Source of the DNA: Chitinophagales bacterium
GTDB taxonomy: Bacteria; Bacteroidota; Bacteroidia; Chitinophagales; Chitinophagaceae
Direction of reading: 5' to 3'
Length of the DNA: 64,000 bases
NCBI GenBank assembly: GCA_015654695.1
Contig: JAATGJ010000027.1
Coordinates: forward strand, 1 to 64,000
This document shows positions 44,245 to 51,784 of the stretch, piece after piece. A program made the translations under genes and the position numbers. The notes beneath the pieces are model-generated. The model made no database searches, was not told the origin of the DNA, and saw only the letters and a list, made by a program, of their open reading frames with translations. Position 1 is the first letter of the stretch. Every line of letters begins with the position of its first letter.

Positions 44245-45909
44245 TCACGATTTTTCAATAAATTTTCCCAGCTTAGAATATCTCTTGTATCTCTTCGCGT
44301 ATAATTTGATTTTGCTTTTTCCCGGTTTGTACTCCGCATCAAAACCCTGGCCCATCGCCGTCATCGCTTCTTCCACATTTGGATAGATACCTGAAGCAGT
44401 CGCGGCAAACATAGCAGCGCCTGCTGCGCAAGTCTGCTCACTTTTATGAATACGGATCGGCATCTTCATCACATTGGCCATTGTCTGCATGATGTAAGGA
44501 GATTTTTTTGCCACACCTCCCAAACCTATCAGCCCTTTTACAGGTATTCCTTCACTCACAAACCTGTCCGCAATGGCTTTGGCGCCGAAACAGGTAGCCT
44601 CTACCAGGGCTTTAAATATCTGTGGCGCATCGCTTCCAAGATTCAATTGAGTAATAGATGCAGTCAATAACTGGTTGGCATCCGGTGTTCGCCGCCCGTT
44701 CAGCCAGTCAATCGCCAGTTCATCATCTTCTTCTGATGGAAGCTGCGCCGCCGCTTGTGATAATTCTTTTATGATCTTATCGCTGATTTCATTTTTCAAA
44801 GCAGTCGCTTTCCCTGCATCAATCAAAGAAGATTGCGATAACAGGTTCAGCGGCCATGCTACTACATTTTTAAACCATGCATACGTATCGCCAAAGGCGG
44901 ACTGTCCTGCTTCCATTCCCATCATCCCCGGAATAACAGAGCCTGGCACCTGTCCGCATATACCTCTTACTAATTTATTTTTTACTTCCTCCAATGGCGC
45001 TACCAGCATATCGCAGGTAGAAGTGCCCATTACTTTACTTAAATGATAAGGTTCGATCTGGCCACCAACAGCACCCATGTGTGCATCGAAAGCTCCAACG
45101 CCAATTACTACGTCAGTTGATAAACCTAATCGTTCTGCCCATTCCTTTGAAAGATGGCCGGCTGGTTTATCCGCAGTATAAGTTTGAGTAAATAATCTTG
45201 AAGTATAACCATCCAGTAACGGATCTAAAGAAGAGAAAAAATCATTGGGTGGCAATCCACCGTAATCTTCCGCCCATAATGCTTTGTGACCCGCAGAACA
45301 AACACCCCGTTTCATCTCATGTACATTATTACCACCGGTAAGTAAATAAGGTATCCAGTCACAATGCTCTACCCAGCTATAGCAGGCTTTTCTTACTGCT
45401 TCATCATCTCTTAGTATATGCAGGAGTTTGGCCCAGAACCATTCACTTGAATAAATACCGCCAACAAACTGAAGATAATTAACCGGGAATTTTGTTGCAT
45501 GATCATTTATTTCAGCGGCTTCTTTAGTACCCGTATGGTCTTTCCATAAAACAAATAAAGCATTCGGATTATTCTCAAATCCGGGAAGCAGCCCCAATGG
45601 TGTTCCTGATTGATCAACAGCCACAGGCGTTGAACCCGTTGTATCCACCGAAATTCCTTTGATACTGCCAGCAATGGTTGCCCCGGCTGTTTTTAAACTT
45701 TCTTTGATCGTAAATTCCAATCCTTCTACATAATCAAGCGGATGCTGGCGAAACTGGTTGAGAGAAGCGTTGCAAAATAAACCATCTCTCCAGCGCGGGT
45801 AATAAAATACAGAAGAAGCCATTTCGCCGCCATCAGCGGTATTTACAATGACGGAACGAACAGAGTCTGTTCCATAGTCAACACCTATTACATAAGACAA
45901 ATTTCCCAT
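44245..45909 (-). CDS. araB: Ribulokinase (FGGY family)
   Basis: 554 residues from the ATG at 45909 (MGNLSYVIGVDYGTDSVRS); a TTG five codons upstream is possible but less likely. The two FGGY domains are evident: IGVDYGTDSVRSVIVNT, VDTTGSTPVAVDQ, GAFDAHMGAVGG and the C-terminal VKGLIGLGGVAKKSPYIMQTMANV with the ATP-binding GGVAKKS. It phosphorylates L-ribulose to L-ribulose 5-phosphate. It is followed by araD on the same strand; the arrangement araB-araD-araA is the classical bacterial arabinose pathway in one transcript. Confidence 0.97.
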   Translation of the reverse strand: MGNLSYVIGVDYGTDSVRSVIVNTADGGEMASSVFYYPRWRDGLFCNASLNQFRQHPLDYVEGLEFTIKESLKTAGATIAGSIKGISVDTTGSTPVAVDQSGTPLGLLPGFENNPNALFVLWKDHTGTKEAAEINDHATKFPVNYLQFVGGIYSSEWFWAKLLHILRDDEAVRKACYSWVEHCDWIPYLLTGGNNVHEMKRGVCSAGHKALWAEDYGGLPPNDFFSSLDPLLDGYTSRLFTQTYTADKPAGHLSKEWAERLGLSTDVVIGVGAFDAHMGAVGGQIEPYHLSKVMGTSTCDMLVAPLEEVKNKLVRGICGQVPGSVIPGMMGMEAGQSAFGDTYAWFKNVVAWPLNLLSQSSLIDAGKATALKNEISDKIIKELSQAAAQLPSEEDDELAIDWLNGRRTPDANQLLTASITQLNLGSDAPQIFKALVEATCFGAKAIADRFVSEGIPVKGLIGLGGVAKKSPYIMQTMANVMKMPIRIHKSEQTCAAGAAMFAATASGIYPNVEEAMTAMGQGFDAEYKPGKSKIKLYAKRYKRYSKLGKFIEKS

Positions 45910-45933
45910 TTCAGATGGCAGCAATTTATTTGC

Positions 45934-45941
45934 TAAATATA
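45934..45941 (-). promoter_or_regulatory. Candidate -7 box upstream of araB
   Basis: On the minus strand TATATTTA (complement of 45934-45941) resembles TAnnTTTG, with A for the last G. It lies 24 bases before the araB ATG at 45909. No convincing TTG element at the right distance was found, so this is weak. Confidence 0.25.
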
Positions 45942-46136
45942 GTGGATTTTAAATGATAAGTGTTTTACTGACATTTATTTTTTATACGCCCCATTTAAGT
46001 AGCTGGAATGTCTGAAAGGTCGGGGATTCGTTTCAAAGAAATTACTTTCTGTACAAATAATTTAAACCATGTATAATTATGATTCGAAATTTTGTTCAGA
46101 AAATAAAAAAGAAGCAGTCGTGTTTTAAAATCCAGG

Positions 46137-46158
46137 TGTTTAGATCAATACCTAAACA
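46137..46158. promoter_or_regulatory. Inverted repeat TGTTTAG-N8-CTAAACA upstream of araB
   Basis: Seven-base perfect arms (46137-46143 and 46152-46158) surround ATCAATAC. This is the clearest palindrome in the 300-bp gap between DUF1080 and araB. It could be an operator for the regulator encoded in the locus, or a weak hairpin downstream of the DUF1080 gene. No second copy was searched for systematically. Confidence 0.35.
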
Positions 46159-46211
46159 TGTACCGGATAAAAATTAATTGGGCTGTGCAAAACAAATCCT
46201 CCTTCTGTCTC

Positions 46212-46979
46212 TCACAAAGGTCTTAGCCAAATGTTCCTGTAACTGATCGGCTCGCTTTTATCGCCGTGGGCCTGTAGTTTAATAGGAGCAGGACCATGCT
46301 TACGATACGAAGGCTGGCCTATGTAAGGTGTATCACCTAATAAAGTTGTATTGTTCTGTACAAGAACACCATTATGAAAAACGGTAACACGTGCAAGAGA
46401 TTTCAAAATTCCATCTTCGCTGAATTTGGGTGCAGTCCACACCACATCGTACGTTTGCCATTCCCCGGGCTTCTTGCACGCATTTGCCAATGGGACAGCC
46501 TGCTTGTACATACTGCCTACCTGGCCGTTTACATACGTTGTATTTTTATAGTTATCTAACACCTGCAGTTCATACCCACCAGCTCCCCAGGGAAGTGCTG
46601 CAAGAAAAATACCACTATTGCCACGTGCCTGACCTGAACCTGTTATGTTGACAGGTATGCGATACTCGATATGCAACTGGAAATCAGTAAAAGAACTTCT
46701 TGTCTGAATATCGCCGGTACTTTTATTTACCGTCATTATATTATCAGCAAGTATCCATTTAGCAGGCAGGGAATCCTTTGTATTCACCCATTGATCCATG
46801 TTTTTGCCATCAAACAAAATGATGGCATCAGAAGGAGCGTCGCTGAAGGTGATACCTGCAGTAACAACCGGAGGTACAGGAGAATAATATTCCGTCTCTT
46901 GTGGTTTGCCTTTTTCCTGGGCATGAGTTATACAAGAAATTACTCCGGCTAAAAGTATTAGAATAACTATCTGTTTCAT
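46212..46979 (-). CDS. DUF1080 family protein (3-keto-disaccharide hydrolase-like fold)
   Basis: 255 residues with a signal peptide ending near ISCITHAQ. The concanavalin-like DUF1080 fold is indicated by IILFDGKNMDQWVN, TRSSFTDFQLHIEYRIP, RGNSGIFLAALPWGAGGYELQVLDN and GEWQTYDVVWTAP. Members are secreted or periplasmic glycoside-active proteins; some were shown to hydrolyse 3-keto-glycosides. Its position before the araB promoter on the same strand suggests a role in processing plant-derived glycosides, but substrate is unknown. It lies at the start of the minus-strand arabinose locus, with 302 bp between its stop and araB. Confidence 0.85.
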   Translation of the reverse strand: MKQIVILILLAGVISCITHAQEKGKPQETEYYSPVPPVVTAGITFSDAPSDAIILFDGKNMDQWVNTKDSLPAKWILADNIMTVNKSTGDIQTRSSFTDFQLHIEYRIPVNITGSGQARGNSGIFLAALPWGAGGYELQVLDNYKNTTYVNGQVGSMYKQAVPLANACKKPGEWQTYDVVWTAPKFSEDGILKSLARVTVFHNGVLVQNNTTLLGDTPYIGQPSYRKHGPAPIKLQAHGDKSEPISYRNIWLRPL

Positions 46980-47351
46980 TTAGTATATATTTTTAAAGTT
47001 TAAAAATAGATGTATAAAGAGCAAGTGCTTTTAATTCTGCCTGATTAAAAACAACAAACGTAAAGCAAAAAATCATAACCGTTGATTTATTACTATTTTC
47101 TTTGCTTCATTATTTACTTTTCTTTTCATTTCTTCCATGTGTGAGTTAAAGGAACATTGGAATAAAACTCTTTCAGATGGTTGGTGTTTGATTTTGATTT
47201 ACACTTAAATTAGAACAAATAAATCTCAACAAAAGAGTTAACTTGAACTCTATTACTATTAATTCCATTTGGCTGAACATAACAGCAACAAATTTTCTAG
47301 CCTTCGTATTCTCCGGAAGCAAACTAACTATGCAATAACTTCGAATAGTCC
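46980..47351. other. Divergent intergenic region before the TIR-WD40 gene
   Basis: About 370 bp, AT-rich, between two divergently transcribed genes, so it should contain both promoters. One inverted repeat, AGAGTT (47234-47239) with AACTCT (47246-47251) around a 6-base spacer, lies about 100 bp before the TIR-WD40 ATG and may be an operator. No promoter with both Bacteroidota boxes is clear, and no small gene or RNA is recognised. Confidence 0.4.
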
Positions 47352-50033
47352 ATGTATAACGCATTCATTTCTTATTCTCATTCGGCAGATGACAAATTTG
47401 CGCCATCACTACAGGTAGCATTACAAAAGTTTGCAAAACCATGGTATAAAAAACGCAACCTCGAAATTTTCCGTGATGAATCAAGTCTTTCGGCTTCACC
47501 ACATCTTTGGAGCAATATTACCCATGCATTAGACCAATCTGAATACTTGATATTGCTGGCATCTCCGGCATCTGAAAATTCAAAATGGGTTAACAAAGAA
47601 ATTGAATACTGGCTTGAACATAAATCCATTGATAATGTACTAATAGCTTTAACGGATGGGAAACTGGAATGGAACGATGAAAATAAATGTTTTCTGAACC
47701 CCGATAATAATTCACTGCCGCCAGTATTGGATAATAAGTTTGATTCAGAACCATTTTATATTGACCTGCGATTTTCAAGAACAGAAGAAGACCTTTCTTT
47801 AAACAACCTCATTTTTAAAAAAGAAGTATTAAAGTTAGCCGCTAAATTACATGGAAAGCAACCCAATGACCTGGCAAGCGAAGAAGTGACAGTACACCGG
47901 AAAATGATAGGCATAAGAAATGCAGCGATATCATTACTGATTTTTCTTTTCATTCTTTCAGTTGGAGCAGCATTGCTTGCTAATATAAAAACCAACGAGG
48001 CAATACAGGAACGCAATATTGCCCAGGCAAATTACTTAAGGGCGGAAGCTAAAAGTTTATTGGAAACAGATCCAACGCTTGCTCTAAGATTGTATGAACA
48101 GGCAATGTTAAATCATCCGGATAGCACTATTGAAAAAGAGTCTATTGAAATCTATGACCGAAACTCCTTTTACAAAAATGTTGTAAAGTTTGATTCTGAG
48201 GTCAGAACGATAGCCATTTCTCCCGATGGTAAAACAATACTTACTACCTCCTTGTTTGATAGCACTGCCACGTTACAGGATTTTCAGGGAAATCCAATCT
48301 GGAAATTTGGACACAATGGTGAAGTTTATTCAGCAGTGTTTTCTCCTGATGGAAAGACGATACTTACCGGCTCAGCAGACAAAACCGCCCGGTTATGGGA
48401 CTTAGCGGGAAATACCTTACAGGAGTTTAAAGGCCATCATGATGAAGTTATGGTGGTAACTTTTTCTGCTGATGGAAAAACGATATTGACAGGTTCAGCA
48501 GATAAAACCGCCCGGTTATGGGACTTAGCGGGAAATACCTTACAGGAGTTTAAAGGCCATCATGATGAAGTTATGGTGGCAACTTTTTCTGCTGATGGAA
48601 AAACGATATTGACAGGTTCAAATGATAAGACCGCAAGGCTATGGGACTTACAGGGAAATACTCTCCGGGAATTTGCAGGACATAATGATATTATCAGCTC
48701 CGTTACCTTTTCTCCCGATGGAAAAGAAATATTGACCAGCTCTTTTGACAGCAGTGCCCGGCTGTGGAACTTACAAGGGAAAACGCTTCAAAAATATATA
48801 GGTCATAAAGGTGCGGTTAAATGCGCAAGCTTTTCCGCTGATGGAAAAACAATACTGACTGGTTCAGAAGACGAAACTGTCCGATGGTGGGACTTACGAG
48901 GAAATACTCTGCGGGAATTTAGAGGTCACAGTAACCCGCTTTTTTCTGTAGCCTTTTCCACAGATAGAAAAACAATATTTACTGCTTCTCTTGATAGTAC
49001 CTACCGCTCGTGGTATTTAGAAGGAAATATCGTCCGCCAATTAGTTAATGATAGCAGTATAGTAAGTTCAGTCGCATTTTCTCCTGATGGAAATACAATA
49101 CTTACCGGATCCGGCGATAAAACAGCCCGCTTGTGGGACTTGCAGGGAAATATTCTTCGGGAATTTAAAGGCCATCATGATGCAGTTATGTCTGCAGCTT
49201 TTTCACCCGATGGAAAAATAATAGTTACCGGCTCAGCAGATAAGACCATCAGGCTGTGGGACCTGCAGGGGAATCCTTTAAAGATATTTTATGATGACAC
49301 ACTCTACACCCTACCCGGATTCACTTCGGTTGCCTTTTCTCCCGATGGAAAACAAATATTGACTGGCTCCATTCACAGCAAGGCCAGGCTATGGGATTTG
49401 CAGGGGATTATCACTAAGGAATTCTATATTGCTTATATTGACTCCGGGATGGTTACTTACGTCAGCTTTTCTCCCGATGGAAAAAAAATCCTAACCGGGT
49501 TTTCAGATGGTACTCTTTGGATAGGAAATGGTAGCACTAAATTGTGGGACTTACAAGGAAATGTTCTTCGGAATTTTTACAAAGAGCAAACTGGCCCTGT
49601 CACATCTGCCATCTTTGCGCCCGATGGAAAAACTATAATTACGGGCTCCGGGGATGGTTGCACCCGGATTTGGGATTTACACGGAAATATTATCCGGGAG
49701 TTGAAAGGTTATTATGGCGCAGTTACTTACGTAGCCATTTCTCCCGATGGTAAAAAAATACTTACTGCTTATGAAAATGGCAGCATAGTACAGTTATGGG
49801 ATTATCAGGGAAAGGTACTCTGGGAATATAAAGTGCCAGTGATTATTACCGATTCAGAGCCCTTGAGGGTTAAATCCGTCGCCTTTTCTCCCGATGGAAA
49901 ACAAATACTTACCAGCTCAGGAGATAATATAACCCGCTTGTGGGATGTTCCCGTTCAACTGGATGATTTTCTTAAAAGCGATAAGATTGAACCATTGTCA
50001 GGAGAGCAGAAAAAAAAATTCAGGATCAAATAA
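47352..50033 (+). CDS. TIR-transmembrane-WD40 protein, putative immune sensor/effector
   Basis: 893 residues. Residues 2-165 form a TIR-like domain: FISYSHSADD (box 1), FRDESSL, and SKWVNKE with the conserved W79/E83, E83 being the likely catalytic glutamate of NAD-cleaving TIRs. A transmembrane helix (about 188-210, AAISLLIFLFILSVGAALLA) follows, then a helical linker (SLLETDPTLALRLYEQAML) and 14 WD40-like repeats from about 283 to 870, each with FSPDGK, ILTGS and RLWDL elements: enough for two seven-bladed propellers. Predicted topology: TIR on the cytoplasmic side, propellers across the membrane, unless the helix is a hairpin. Such TIR-TM-WD40 proteins are known from other bacteria. NAD hydrolysis and ligand are inference. 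It lies alone on the plus strand with the hydrolase gene 170 bp downstream. Confidence 0.9.
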   Translation: MYNAFISYSHSADDKFAPSLQVALQKFAKPWYKKRNLEIFRDESSLSASPHLWSNITHALDQSEYLILLASPASENSKWVNKEIEYWLEHKSIDNVLIALTDGKLEWNDENKCFLNPDNNSLPPVLDNKFDSEPFYIDLRFSRTEEDLSLNNLIFKKEVLKLAAKLHGKQPNDLASEEVTVHRKMIGIRNAAISLLIFLFILSVGAALLANIKTNEAIQERNIAQANYLRAEAKSLLETDPTLALRLYEQAMLNHPDSTIEKESIEIYDRNSFYKNVVKFDSEVRTIAISPDGKTILTTSLFDSTATLQDFQGNPIWKFGHNGEVYSAVFSPDGKTILTGSADKTARLWDLAGNTLQEFKGHHDEVMVVTFSADGKTILTGSADKTARLWDLAGNTLQEFKGHHDEVMVATFSADGKTILTGSNDKTARLWDLQGNTLREFAGHNDIISSVTFSPDGKEILTSSFDSSARLWNLQGKTLQKYIGHKGAVKCASFSADGKTILTGSEDETVRWWDLRGNTLREFRGHSNPLFSVAFSTDRKTIFTASLDSTYRSWYLEGNIVRQLVNDSSIVSSVAFSPDGNTILTGSGDKTARLWDLQGNILREFKGHHDAVMSAAFSPDGKIIVTGSADKTIRLWDLQGNPLKIFYDDTLYTLPGFTSVAFSPDGKQILTGSIHSKARLWDLQGIITKEFYIAYIDSGMVTYVSFSPDGKKILTGFSDGTLWIGNGSTKLWDLQGNVLRNFYKEQTGPVTSAIFAPDGKTIITGSGDGCTRIWDLHGNIIRELKGYYGAVTYVAISPDGKKILTAYENGSIVQLWDYQGKVLWEYKVPVIITDSEPLRVKSVAFSPDGKQILTSSGDNITRLWDVPVQLDDFLKSDKIEPLSGEQKKKFRIK
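48372..48623 (+). repeat. Near-identical tandem duplication inside the WD40 region
   Basis: The segment 48372-48500 recurs at 48495-48623 with an offset of 123 bp, exactly 41 codons, one WD40 unit. Only two mismatches were found: at 48380/48503 (c/t) and at 48457/48580 (t/c, giving V or A in VMVVTF against VMVATF). The other WD40 units are far more diverged. This indicates a recent unit duplication or gene conversion. Confidence 0.92.
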
Positions 50034-50203
50034 AATACAATGGCATCATAAATAGCTCGAATCAGGATATGAAATATTTTTTACTAAAATGAGCAATGGA
50101 CATCCTGTTATGCTGCTAACAAATGCAAACACTTAATTATGGAAAAAACAAAAGTTTACTTTTAAGAAAACAAAATCGATATTAAAATTAAATCTGCTCT
50201 CAA

Positions 50204-51664
50204 ATGGATATTCCCCAAATTTTATCTGATGCAGTAATCTCTGTGGCAGTAGGCAAGGCAAAAGTTGCGTTAGGTGAATTAATGAAATCTGTAAAAGGTA
50301 AAAACAAAAGTGCTATATTATCTTACCGTTCAGAAGGAAATGAAAACATCATTTGCTTCATACATGGTTTTTGCGGAACCCCCGAATCTACATTCAACCC
50401 TTTGCCGGATTTTATTGTAAAAGAAAAAGAACTAAACGGTTGGGATATTTTAAGTATTGGTTATTCCACAAGCTTATTGCCCAACATTGGAAGAGGGATT
50501 TGGGCTTCCAGTCCTGACTTGAATAAAATTGCCGGGTATCTTCAAACTAACCTGGATATTATTTTCAAACATTATAAAAGAGTGGCGCTTATTGGTCACA
50601 GTATGGGAGGGTTGATCATTCAAAGAGCGCTGCTGAATGTGAACGATATTCACAAGATTTCCCATGTGCTTTTTTTCGGAACTCCGAGCGGGGGCTTAAG
50701 GAAAGCATGGTTTTTAAAGTGGTTTAAAAACCAAATTAATGATATGGATTATGAAGGAGTATTCATTAAAAACCTGAGAAAGGAATGGAATGATAAATTC
50801 TCAGGAGGTTACCCGTTCAGATTTGCTACAATAGCGGGTGAAACTGATGAATTTGTTCCGGTGGTTTCAAGCTTAGAGCCATTTCCACATGAATACAGGG
50901 GCTATACTTCAGGAAATCATATTACAATGGTTAAACCGGCATCTGAAAGCGATACATCATTCCAGATACTAAGAAAAGTATTGTATTCTGAAAAAGACTT
51001 TTTAACGGGATTTGATGAAAGAGAACTAAATAATTTGATCGCGAGATATCATGAGGATGTAAATACATTGGGGAGCAAACTGAAGCAACTGGATAGCAAA
51101 GGATTTAGAAAATACATTTTTGCTTTGGAGGCGACAGGTAAAATAGATCTTGCTATAAAAGTAATTGAAGAATCTGATGCGGTTAAAGACAATACTGATC
51201 TAATGGGAATTTTGGGCGGCAGATGGAAAAGGAAATATTTGATTGAGGAAAATGCCGAATACCTGGATTCCGCAATTCAATGGTATGATAAAGCCTTACA
51301 TCTTTCCATTGCGGCAAATAACAGTAGCCAGGTTTATTATCATGCTATCAATCTTGCTTTCCTCTACCTTATGAAAAATGAAAATGACCGAACTGAGTCA
51401 AAAAGACTGGCTCAACTTGCTCTTGACCATTGTGAAAAAAGTGCGGACGAAGATTATTGGGAGACTGCAACAAAAGCAGAAGCAAATTTGTATTTGAATA
51501 ATTTTGAAGAAAGCAAAAAGCTTTATAAGGAGGCAATAGAAAAATGTAATCGTGATATTCGTTCAACAAGTTCAATGATGATAAATGCCATATACGCATC
51601 TAATAGTTTAAATAAACTTCATTGGAAAAATGAACTTGAAAATATTTTCTTAAATCAGGCATAA
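50204..51664 (+). CDS. Alpha/beta hydrolase (lipase/esterase-like) with C-terminal TPR-S/TRAFs-binding-like domain
   Basis: 486 residues. The first about 260 residues are an alpha/beta hydrolase of the PGAP1/lipase type: CFIHGFCGTP (oxyanion region, 51-60), GHSMGG with nucleophile Ser133, D215 in GETDEFVP and H239 in SGNHITMVKP; the full triad is in the usual order. Residues about 330-450 are helical and contain YYHAINLAFLYL and DYWETATKAEANLYLNNFEES, which resemble the TRAFs-binding/TPR-S sensor family recalled from bacterial conflict systems. No signal peptide is seen, so the enzyme is cytoplasmic. The TIR-WD40 gene lies 170 bp upstream on the same strand. I infer a lipase-type effector with a sensor end; the substrate is unknown. 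Confidence 0.85.
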   Translation: MDIPQILSDAVISVAVGKAKVALGELMKSVKGKNKSAILSYRSEGNENIICFIHGFCGTPESTFNPLPDFIVKEKELNGWDILSIGYSTSLLPNIGRGIWASSPDLNKIAGYLQTNLDIIFKHYKRVALIGHSMGGLIIQRALLNVNDIHKISHVLFFGTPSGGLRKAWFLKWFKNQINDMDYEGVFIKNLRKEWNDKFSGGYPFRFATIAGETDEFVPVVSSLEPFPHEYRGYTSGNHITMVKPASESDTSFQILRKVLYSEKDFLTGFDERELNNLIARYHEDVNTLGSKLKQLDSKGFRKYIFALEATGKIDLAIKVIEESDAVKDNTDLMGILGGRWKRKYLIEENAEYLDSAIQWYDKALHLSIAANNSSQVYYHAINLAFLYLMKNENDRTESKRLAQLALDHCEKSADEDYWETATKAEANLYLNNFEESKKLYKEAIEKCNRDIRSTSSMMINAIYASNSLNKLHWKNELENIFLNQA

Positions 51665-51744
51665 AAAATCGGGTACCTTTTGGATTGAATATATCGAGGC
51701 CACAAATTCATGGATAAAGCAAAGGAACACTCAACTTTCTACGC

Positions 51745-51769
51745 CATGGTTCGTCTCTCACGAAACATG
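51745..51769. repeat. Hairpin at the end of the TIR/hydrolase cassette
   Basis: CATG-G-TTCGT (51745-51754) pairs with ACGAA-A-CATG (51760-51769) around CTCTC, nine pairs with one G/A mismatch. It sits between the convergent hydrolase and mnmE stop codons. There is no T-tract, so it may be either a weak bidirectional terminator or a small dispersed repeat; a related motif is at 23636-23658. Confidence 0.55.
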
Positions 51770-51784
51770 TTACTGCCCTAATTC

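Noticed and set aside
47280-47350. tRNA-like sequence (TTCGAATAG) before the TIR gene
   Set aside because: There is no acceptor stem, no CCA end and no anticodon arm at the proper distances.
48195-49962. Repeats in the TIR gene as a CRISPR-like array
   Set aside because: Units are coding, in frame and 41 codons long, with WD40 motifs; no unique spacers separate identical repeats.
51745-51769. Hairpin as strong terminator of the hydrolase gene
   Set aside because: Stem is mismatched and no T-tract follows, so termination is only one of several options.
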